Shown here piece by piece: positions 58,114-64,000 of a stretch of DNA of 64,000 nt (within the stretch, counting starts at the first letter, position 1; each line of letters opens with the position of its first letter). Made by a program: the position numbers and the translations under genes. The notes beneath the pieces were generated by a model. The model was not told where the DNA came from and did not search any database. It saw only the letters and a list, made by a program, of their open reading frames with translations. The DNA is from Betaproteobacteria bacterium (GTDB lineage: Bacteria > Pseudomonadota > Gammaproteobacteria > Burkholderiales > Usitatibacteraceae): the NCBI GenBank assembly GCA_016720855.1, contig JADKJU010000005.1, forward strand, positions 434,001 through 498,000, written 5' to 3'.

Positions 58114-60502
58114 CGCTCTCGCATTGCGTCGCGGGGATGCCGAAGACCTGCCGCGTGATCGATTTCGTGACGGTGACCCCGTTCACCGAGTAGGTGAGCG
58201 TGGCCGTGTCCCCGTCCGAGAACGCCACCCGCATCGATCCGACGGACGTCGGGGTGGCCGGCCGCCACGGATTGGCGTTGAACGGCGCGCCCGCCATCCG
58301 GTAGAGCGTGCCCTCGAAGGTACGCGTGCCGGGGTTACGGTCGCCTCGGGACATCACGAACCACAGGCTTCGCCCGTCCGCGCCATAGGTGAAGAGGGTG
58401 GCGAAGAGGATGTCGCCCTGATGGGCGAAATTGATGCCCCACCCGGACTCGTTCGCGTTCCACCACAGGTCCTGGAAGTTGTCCGCGTAGCTGCGGTCGA
58501 AGGCGGACCACGCGCAGGTCGTGCTGGTGGAGAAGCTCTGGCGCCGGACCTGTTTCGTGACCGCGATGCCGTCCACCGTGTAGGTGAGCGTGCCCGTGTT
58601 CGGCGCCGGGAAGGAAACCTGCATCGTGCCCACCCGGGCGAGGGAGATCGCGCTCCAGGGGCTCGCGTTGAACACGGGGCCGCTCGCGCGATAGAGATCG
58701 CCGCGGAAGCTCCCGTCACCCTGGAGCGCGCCCTCGGACATCACGAACCAGTCGGGCGCACCGTCGGCCCCGTACGTGAAGAGCGTGGCGAAGATGACCT
58801 GCCCCTGGTGGTTGAAGTTGATGCCCCAGCCCGACTCGTCCGGGTTCCACCAGAGATCCGTGTAGTTGTCCGTGACCGGCGAAAGCGACACGGCGAGCGA
58901 ATACGGCCCGGTGCCGGCCGACTCCCAACGCGACACCGCGAGGTAATAGGTTCCCGCCTGCACGCGGTACGTGATGCCAAAATCGTTGGCGTTCGTCTGG
59001 GCGTCGTCGTTCGAGGCGAGCCGCTCGCCATCGGCATCCAGGAGCACCCCCACCGTATCCATCCCGCCCGACGAACGCACGATGAGCGTCCCCGGCGTCG
59101 TCACGGGGATTCGAAAGACGTCCACGTCGCCCGGATAGTCGATGCGCCCTGCGGCCACGGTCTCCGAGGCGCCGACCTTGAGCAGGCTCGCCTCCGTCGG
59201 CCGGTCGCCGTGGTCGTCGGCCACGGGCGGCGGGCTCGCCATGAGGCGGCGCGCGACCTGCGGATAGAAGACATCCAGCCGGTTATAGACCCCGAACAGG
59301 CCGAGGTTCGTGCACGACAACGCGCCGCTGGTGTTGGTCGTCGACGCCGACAGCACGCCGCGCAGCTGCAGCTCGCCATTGGTCATCGTGAAGAGCCCCG
59401 ATCCGCTCGAGCCCCCCTGGATGATGCCGCGCGAGAACGCGGTGAGCCAGGCCGATTGCTCCCACTCCGGGAAGCGCGCCGCGCTGCTTATCGTCGCCTG
59501 CGCCCACTTCGACACGTCGCCGGCGGGATGCGAAATGCTGTACACCGACGCGCCCGGCGTGAGCTTCGTCGCGTTCCACCCGGAGAACGTGACGCCGGAG
59601 GGCGGCGCGGCGTTCATCACCAACAGCGTGTGGTCGGTATTGGGGTCGGAGAACTCGATCGTCATCCCCCCCGACACCTGCCGGTAGTCGGGGTTCCTCA
59701 CGCCGCTGCCGCAGCCGGTGGCCTCGTAGAACCAGAAGCTCGTGATGCTCGTGGCGACATCGGCACGACCGATGCAGTGGTTGGCCGTGAGAAAGTAGGG
59801 CGTGGGGAACTTCTCGGTATTGATCAGCGTGCCGGTGCAGACGAAAGCCTGACCCCCGTCCACGAAGGAAATGCGCGCGACGCCTTTCTTGCGTTCTGCG
59901 ATGGCCGCGTCAACAGCCGGGTCCCCGGTGCTGCAGGGCGTGTCGATCGTGCAGCTTCCGGCCGCCTTGGCGTCGAGGGGCCGGTCGAAATGCACGATCG
60001 CGCCCAGGCGCACGGTCCCCGCCACCAGGCGCGCGCGCGAGAACACCTCGACCGCCTGGACCGCGCCTTCCGTCCACGGGCCCCAGGCCTCGCCCGCACC
60101 CGCCGGAACCGACATCGACTCCACACGGCCGCCGCCATCGCGAACGCGGATCTCCAGCGCCCCGGTGCCCGAAAACACGAGGCGCGCCCGCAACCCCTCG
60201 GCGCCCGCCGAAGCGACATCGAACCGCGCGACGTAACCGCCCGCGACCGCCTGCCAGCCGACTTCGGCGAAGTCCTTCGGTGCTGCGCGCACGAATCCGA
60301 CCTGCATGCGCCGACCGTCGTCGCCCGCCGCCGATTTCGCATCGATTTCGCCCCACCGGAACGTGGTGGCGGCCTCGGTCACGCGAAGCGCGGCGGGGCG
60401 CGTTTCCGGTGCGCTCCATTCGCGCCCCGGCATCTCGGGCGCCGCCATGGCGAGGACCGGCACGGCCAGGAGCGCAAGCGCCAGGCACCGGGCAATGCTC
60501 AT
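58106..60502 (-). CDS. Secreted trypsin-like (lysyl endopeptidase type) protease with duplicated C-terminal domain
   Basis: 798 aa from ATG 60502; signal peptide MSIARCLALALLAVPVLAMA. A propeptide-like beta domain is followed by the S1 peptidase core (about 210-430): CTGTLIN, FLTANHCIG (His), and QGGSSGSGLF (Ser). A PPC-type domain (VFRIPVTTPGTLIVRSSGGM) comes next. The end has two similar modules of about 110 aa beginning YTDLWWNPDESGWGINFNHQ and FQDLWWNANESGWGINFAHQ. Overlaps rlmD by 8 bp. Likely an extracellular protease; the twin modules may bind surfaces. Confidence 0.85.
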   Translation of the reverse strand: MSIARCLALALLAVPVLAMAAPEMPGREWSAPETRPAALRVTEAATTFRWGEIDAKSAAGDDGRRMQVGFVRAAPKDFAEVGWQAVAGGYVARFDVASAGAEGLRARLVFSGTGALEIRVRDGGGRVESMSVPAGAGEAWGPWTEGAVQAVEVFSRARLVAGTVRLGAIVHFDRPLDAKAAGSCTIDTPCSTGDPAVDAAIAERKKGVARISFVDGGQAFVCTGTLINTEKFPTPYFLTANHCIGRADVATSITSFWFYEATGCGSGVRNPDYRQVSGGMTIEFSDPNTDHTLLVMNAAPPSGVTFSGWNATKLTPGASVYSISHPAGDVSKWAQATISSAARFPEWEQSAWLTAFSRGIIQGGSSGSGLFTMTNGELQLRGVLSASTTNTSGALSCTNLGLFGVYNRLDVFYPQVARRLMASPPPVADDHGDRPTEASLLKVGASETVAAGRIDYPGDVDVFRIPVTTPGTLIVRSSGGMDTVGVLLDADGERLASNDDAQTNANDFGITYRVQAGTYYLAVSRWESAGTGPYSLAVSLSPVTDNYTDLWWNPDESGWGINFNHQGQVIFATLFTYGADGAPDWFVMSEGALQGDGSFRGDLYRASGPVFNASPWSAISLARVGTMQVSFPAPNTGTLTYTVDGIAVTKQVRRQSFSTSTTCAWSAFDRSYADNFQDLWWNANESGWGINFAHQGDILFATLFTYGADGRSLWFVMSRGDRNPGTRTFEGTLYRMAGAPFNANPWRPATPTSVGSMRVAFSDGDTATLTYSVNGVTVTKSITRQVFGIPATQCESDD

Positions 60503-61440
60503 GCGCGCCCTGCCAGCCGCTTGAAGCCGAGCCACTGCTGCCGCCAGAATCCCCGGCCGTAGTCGCGCCCGTGCAGCTGGTCGCGGATGCCCGTGGCCGG
60601 GAACTCGCGCGCCGTGTTGGCCGTGCCGAACAGGTGGTCCCAGACCGGGAACAGCACCGCGAAATTGCAGCCTCGGCTGCGGCCTTCGTGGCCCAGGCCG
60701 ATGGCGTGGTGGACGCGGTGGAAACGCGGGCTCACGAGAAGCCGGTCCCCCGTGCGGCCGAAAGACATCCGGACATTGGCGTGCGAAAGACTTTCGACGG
60801 CCCGGGTGAGGGCCACGATCGCGACGAACTGGGCGGGAGCCACGCCCACGAGCAGCGCCACGACGGCGAGCACCGCGTCGGTCAGCACCATGTCGAGCAG
60901 GTGGTTGCGATCGTCGGTCCAGAACGTCATTCTGCGCTGGCTGTGGTGCAAGGCGTGCAGCGACCACCAGAAGCCGAACGTGTGCTGCGCGCGGTGCAGC
61001 CAGTACATCGCGAAGTCGATGACGACGAGATAGGCCAGGAAGGAAGCCAGCGGATGCGCGAGTAGCGCCGGGAAGGCATCCTCGAGTTTCGGCGGGATGA
61101 AGTCGTGCATCCGCAGCCACCCGTCCAGGCCATCCACGAACGGCAGCAGCAGGAAGAAGATCGCGAGGGGCAACAGGCCCAGTCGCACGAGGAGCGTGTA
61201 GATCATGTCCACGCGCACGGGCCTGCGGTCCGCCCACACCTCGACCGGGCGCCATTTCTCCAGTGCGCCGAGGACGACCGCGAGCACCGCCACCTCGATC
61301 GCGCCCACGAGGAAGATTTCCGTCGCGTCGAAGGCGGATTCGAGCCAGGTCACGAGGCCCAGCCGGAAGACGACAGGCTGCACCACCGACTCGAAGACGG
61401 CGTCATTCAGCCTCGCCCACAGCGCAATCAGTGCATCCAC
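60499..61440 (-). CDS. Sterol desaturase / fatty acid hydroxylase family protein
   Basis: 313 aa from a GTG at 61440 overlapping the deacetylase stop. Four or five membrane segments and the three histidine boxes of the di-iron family: HRAQH (in YWLHRAQHTFGFWW), HALHHSQRR and HRVHHAIGLGH. Such enzymes oxidise lipid or alkyl substrates in the inner membrane. The substrate cannot be told. Four leftward genes (beta-propeller, deacetylase, this, protease) overlap end to end and probably form one operon. Confidence 0.88.
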   Translation of the reverse strand: MDALIALWARLNDAVFESVVQPVVFRLGLVTWLESAFDATEIFLVGAIEVAVLAVVLGALEKWRPVEVWADRRPVRVDMIYTLLVRLGLLPLAIFFLLLPFVDGLDGWLRMHDFIPPKLEDAFPALLAHPLASFLAYLVVIDFAMYWLHRAQHTFGFWWSLHALHHSQRRMTFWTDDRNHLLDMVLTDAVLAVVALLVGVAPAQFVAIVALTRAVESLSHANVRMSFGRTGDRLLVSPRFHRVHHAIGLGHEGRSRGCNFAVLFPVWDHLFGTANTAREFPATGIRDQLHGRDYGRGFWRQQWLGFKRLAGRA

Positions 61441-62174
61441 CGCTTGTCGTCCGCAAGACGCGCGAAGCACAGGCCCTTCGCCTTGAGGCCTGCGATGAGG
61501 CGATCGAGATGGGGCCACAGCGGGTCCTGCCGCGACCAGATGCCCAGGTGCCACAGGAGGATGTCGCCGTCCTTGATGTCGCGAAGCTGGCGCTCGATCA
61601 GCTTGTCGCCCGGGTAGCGGTCGGAGGGCAGCTCGTCGCCGCTGAACCCCGCGGGCGTCCAGTGCACGTGCGTGTAGCCGCAGCGCTTCGCGTACTCGAT
61701 CGCCATCGGCGTGACGCGGCCGCCGGGCGCGCGCCACAGGCCGTCGAAGCCGCGGCCGGTCATGGCGCGGAAGGCTTCCTCGGGCTTCTTCAGTTCGGCG
61801 CAGAACGCCTGCGCATCGAGCATCTCGCCCTGCGTCGAGCCCTGCTGCGCATAGCGCACCTTGCCTGCCGCCGTGTCGCCCGCGAAGTACCAGTGCCGCC
61901 AGGTGTGCGAGCCGAAGGCATGGCCCGCGTCGGCCAGGCGCTTCCAGAAGGGAGCCCACGACGGATCGAGTGCGGTGTCGCCGCGCTTGGTCTTCTCGTT
62001 GGCCAGGAAGAACGTGGCCTTCACGCCGTGCTTGTCGAGGATGCCCGCGATTGCTTCCGCGGGTTCCATATTGCCGGTGTCTATCGTGAGATAGACCGTG
62101 CCCGTGCAGGGAGCGGCAACGGCGGCGGGCAGCGCCGCGAGGGCCGCGGCCGCGAACAGGTCGCGGATCCTCAC
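61428..62174 (-). CDS. Polysaccharide deacetylase family protein (NodB homology)
   Basis: 248 aa from a GTG at 62174 overlapping the upstream stop (GTGA). Signal peptide up to about residue 20. NodB-type motifs: VYLTIDTGNMEPAEAIAGIL (TxDxG, where the canonical second Asp is Gly-Asn), FGSHTWRHWY (HxxxH) and WRAPGGRVTP. The TIDTGN replacement of the usual TFDDG removes one metal/base residue, so activity or substrate may differ from chitin/PNAG deacetylases. Confidence 0.85.
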   Translation of the reverse strand: MRIRDLFAAAALAALPAAVAAPCTGTVYLTIDTGNMEPAEAIAGILDKHGVKATFFLANEKTKRGDTALDPSWAPFWKRLADAGHAFGSHTWRHWYFAGDTAAGKVRYAQQGSTQGEMLDAQAFCAELKKPEEAFRAMTGRGFDGLWRAPGGRVTPMAIEYAKRCGYTHVHWTPAGFSGDELPSDRYPGDKLIERQLRDIKDGDILLWHLGIWSRQDPLWPHLDRLIAGLKAKGLCFARLADDKRWMH

Positions 62175-63142
62175 TGGCGCGCCGCGTGCGACAGGAAGAA
62201 AAGGCCGTGCGGCGACTTGCCCACGGGGATCTGGTGCAGGATCTTCTTCGTCTCCAGGTCCACGACGGTCAGCATGCGGATCCAGCGCGTGGTCGTCCAG
62301 AGCTGCTTGCCGTCCTTCGTGATCTCCATGCAGTCGGGACCGCCCGGCACCGGGAAGGTCTCCTTCACTTCCAGCGTCTGCTGGTCGATCAGGGAAATCG
62401 TGTTGGCCATGCGATTGGAGAGGAACACGTGGCGGCCGTCGCCCTTGGCCGTGAAGTTGTGCGCGCCCAGGCCCGTCTTGATGCGCTTCACCATCTTGCG
62501 CTCCCTCCAGTCGTAGATCTCGAGGTGGCTTTCGCCCGTGATGCCGATGAGCAGATGCCGGTCGTCGGGCGTCATCCAGATGCCGGCGGGCTGCTTGCCG
62601 GTGGCCATCGTCCACAGCACCTCCTGCCTGTCGAGGTCGATGGCGACGAACTCATTCGCCTCCTGCAGCGTCACGAAGGCGACCTTGCTGTCGGCGCTGA
62701 AGGCGATGTGGCTGGGCACCTTGGGCAGCGCGAGGCGCTTGGCGAGCATGAAGGTGCCGGCGTGGTAGATGTCCACGCGGTTGAGCCGATTGGAGGCGGA
62801 GACGAACCACTTCCTGTCCGGCGAATAGCCGATCTGGTAGGGGTCGCTGATGTTCGGGACGCGCCGCAGGATCTCGCCCGTCTTCGGATCGAGGAACACG
62901 AGGTCGTTGCTCGTCGCGTTGGCGACGATGAGTTCGGTGTTGTCCGGCGTGGCCATGAGATGGTGCGGCTCCTTGCCCACGGGAATGCGCCTTTCTTCCT
63001 TGAGCGACACCGGATCGACGATGGAGATGCTGCCGTCGCCGGAATTCAGGACGATCACCTTCTCGCCCGGGCCGAACTCCGCAAGCGCGGCTCCGCCCCA
63101 CGCGAGGGCGGCGACAAGAATCGCTTTCCCGAGATATTTCAT
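62171..63142 (-). CDS. YVTN-type beta-propeller protein
   Basis: 323 aa with signal peptide (MKYLGKAILVAALAWGGAAL). Repeated blades: VIVLNSGDGSISIVDPVSLK, LIVANATSNDLVFLDPKTGE, HVFLSNRMANTISLIDQQTL, LWTTTRWIRMLTVVDLETKK, each with the xxVDxxT/K turn of YVTN/YncE propellers. No heme or metal motif. Periplasmic, probably a binding or scaffold protein for the operon downstream. Confidence 0.88.
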   Translation of the reverse strand: MKYLGKAILVAALAWGGAALAEFGPGEKVIVLNSGDGSISIVDPVSLKEERRIPVGKEPHHLMATPDNTELIVANATSNDLVFLDPKTGEILRRVPNISDPYQIGYSPDRKWFVSASNRLNRVDIYHAGTFMLAKRLALPKVPSHIAFSADSKVAFVTLQEANEFVAIDLDRQEVLWTMATGKQPAGIWMTPDDRHLLIGITGESHLEIYDWRERKMVKRIKTGLGAHNFTAKGDGRHVFLSNRMANTISLIDQQTLEVKETFPVPGGPDCMEITKDGKQLWTTTRWIRMLTVVDLETKKILHQIPVGKSPHGLFFLSHAARQ

Positions 63143-63194
63143 GGGCTTATGCTACCATGCCGCGCATGATTGCTTCCCGTCTCCGCGGCCTCGA

Positions 63195-63755
63195 ATGACT
63201 CGCGCACCGGTGCCGATCAACCACTGCAATGCCTGTGGCGCCAAGGTGGAATTCAAGGTCCCGGCGGGCGACACGCATGCGCGCGCCGTCTGCCCCGACT
63301 GCGGCAACATCCAGTATCAGAACCCGAAAGTGGTCGTCGGTTCCGTGGCGGTGTGGGAGGATCGCATCCTGCTTTGCAAGCGCGCCATCGAGCCGCGGCA
63401 CGGAAAGTGGACGTTGCCGGCGGGCTTCATGGAGCTGAACGAAACGGCGACCGAGGGCGCGGCGCGCGAGGCGCTGGAGGAAGCCAACGCGAGGATCGAC
63501 GTGGAGCAGCTCTACACGCTCTTCTCCGTGCCGCACATCAGCCAGGTCTACGTGCTCTTCCGCGCCAGGCTCCTGGACCTCGACTTCTCGCCGGGCGACG
63601 AGAGCCTCGAAGTGAAGCTCGTGCGCGAAGACGAGGTTCCGTGGGACGAGCTGGCCTTCGCAAGCGTGCGGCGGACGCTGGCGCACTTCTTCGAGGACCG
63701 CGCGACGGGCATGTTCCTGCCCCGCTTCGGCGAGATCCGCCCTCCCGAACGCTGA
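63195..63755 (+). CDS. Nudix hydrolase with N-terminal zinc ribbon
   Basis: 186 aa. Zinc ribbon C11-x2-C14...C33-x2-C36 (NHCNACG, VCPDCGN). Nudix box at 77-99 in GFMELNETATEGAAREALEE with the REALEE catalytic core; the usual following Gly is Asn. The ribbon plus Nudix layout and YQNPKVVVGSVAVW are typical of NudC-like/ADP-ribose or NADH pyrophosphatases. ATG 63195 follows the short leader divergent from the propeller gene. Confidence 0.9.
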   Translation: MTRAPVPINHCNACGAKVEFKVPAGDTHARAVCPDCGNIQYQNPKVVVGSVAVWEDRILLCKRAIEPRHGKWTLPAGFMELNETATEGAAREALEEANARIDVEQLYTLFSVPHISQVYVLFRARLLDLDFSPGDESLEVKLVREDEVPWDELAFASVRRTLAHFFEDRATGMFLPRFGEIRPPER

Positions 63756-63799
63756 TGTAACAATGGGGTCAGGTTCGCGAACCTGACCCCATTGTTACA
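63756..63799. repeat. Perfect 44-bp palindrome
   Basis: Left arm TGTAACAATGGGGTCAGGTT-CG, right arm CG-AACCTGACCCCATTGTTACA: 22 bp each with no loop. It begins 1 bp after the Nudix stop codon and contains the stop codon of the convergent pdeM gene, so it is well placed as a two-way terminator. The style matches the REP-like element at 52269. Confidence 0.92.
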
Positions 63800-64000
63800 A
63801 CCTCGTCGCCGGCCACGACGAGGACTTGGTCGCCCTTGCGCGGCCGCACGAGCGCCGACCCGGTGAAGGCACCGAACGAAGGCAGCACGCCGACCCGCGG
63901 CCCGAACCAGAAGCACGGCAGCCTGAGCGCCTGCCCGCCGCGCTCGAAAAGACGAACGGCCGGATGGATGTGGCCCGCAAGCGCGTAGGCGCCCGCAACC
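63769..64000 (-). CDS. pdeM: Ligase-associated DNA repair phosphoesterase PdeM, C-terminal part
   Basis: The leftward frame entering from the window edge reads VAGAYALAGHIHPAVRLFER, LPCFWFGPRVGVLPSFGAFT, GSALVRPRKGDQVLVVAGDE, then VVTMGSGSRT and stop at 63769. GHIHP is the metal-binding His motif of the PdeM/YbbF-like metallophosphoesterases that accompany the ligase-associated Lhr helicase and LigB-type ligase. The last ten residues are encoded by the palindrome, so the native C-terminus has been extended or replaced. The N-terminal half is outside. Confidence 0.85.
   Translation of the reverse strand, partial: VAGAYALAGHIHPAVRLFERGGQALRLPCFWFGPRVGVLPSFGAFTGSALVRPRKGDQVLVVAGDEVVTMGSGSRT

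Overview
The window is a GC-rich bacterial chromosome segment. Its gene content points to a betaproteobacterium, probably Burkholderiales or a close relative: two Bug/TctC-type solute-binding proteins, a Porin_4-type porin, LysR-controlled organic-acid genes, and lysC, rlmD and pdeM homologues. No rRNA is present, so the genus cannot be fixed.

Region 1 (1-8.5 kb) is the left part of a lambda-type prophage. Reading leftwards it has terminase small and large subunits, two fibre-like proteins, a gpW-like connector, portal, S49 capsid protease/scaffold and a gpD-like decoration protein (the lambda order Nu1-A-W-B-C-D with an insertion between A and W). Short rightward genes (DUF6900, DUF3489 and others) each follow one conserved promoter/leader unit.

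Region 2 (8.5-17.9 kb) is a metabolic cassette lying inside the phage genes. It holds an MdcR-like LysR regulator, porin, RraA-like aldolase, two Bug proteins, a DASS transporter, L(+)-tartrate dehydratase (ttdA/ttdB) and a second LysR. It reads as a complete route for uptake and breakdown of a hydroxy-dicarboxylate such as tartrate.

Region 3 (18.1-36.8 kb) is the right part of the prophage. A leftward replication/recombination operon carries a sigma-like factor, Sak4-type ATPase, DUF669, Cas4-like nuclease, helicase, prim-pol/ATPase, RuvC-like resolvase and two ParB-methyltransferases. With it are an XRE-ImmA control pair, a GNAT/DUF1778 toxin-antitoxin pair, a broken PGN_0703-type restriction endonuclease and, at the right edge, the DUF2924-serine recombinase-HTH integration triad.

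Region 4 (36.8-49.6 kb) is a defence-type island ending at a tRNA-Ser(GCT). It has a DprA-like protein plus a phosphoribosyltransferase gene cut in two by an IS21 element (with a clean 6-bp target duplication), then a type I restriction-modification operon with two different HsdM subunits, and an unknown coiled-coil/membrane/SH3-like protein.

Region 5 (50-64 kb) is ordinary chromosome: tRNA-Ser(GCT), prolyl oligopeptidase, aspartokinase, tRNA-Ser(TGA), DUF4160/DUF2442 pair, Bax1-I protein, RlmD, a secreted trypsin-like protease, sterol-desaturase-like hydroxylase, polysaccharide deacetylase, beta-propeller protein, Nudix hydrolase and the end of pdeM. The most notable unexplained signals are a triplet AT-rich motif present three times in the prim-pol/ruvC gap, the four-copy phage promoter unit, and the shared operator of the XRE repressor and the sigma-like gene.
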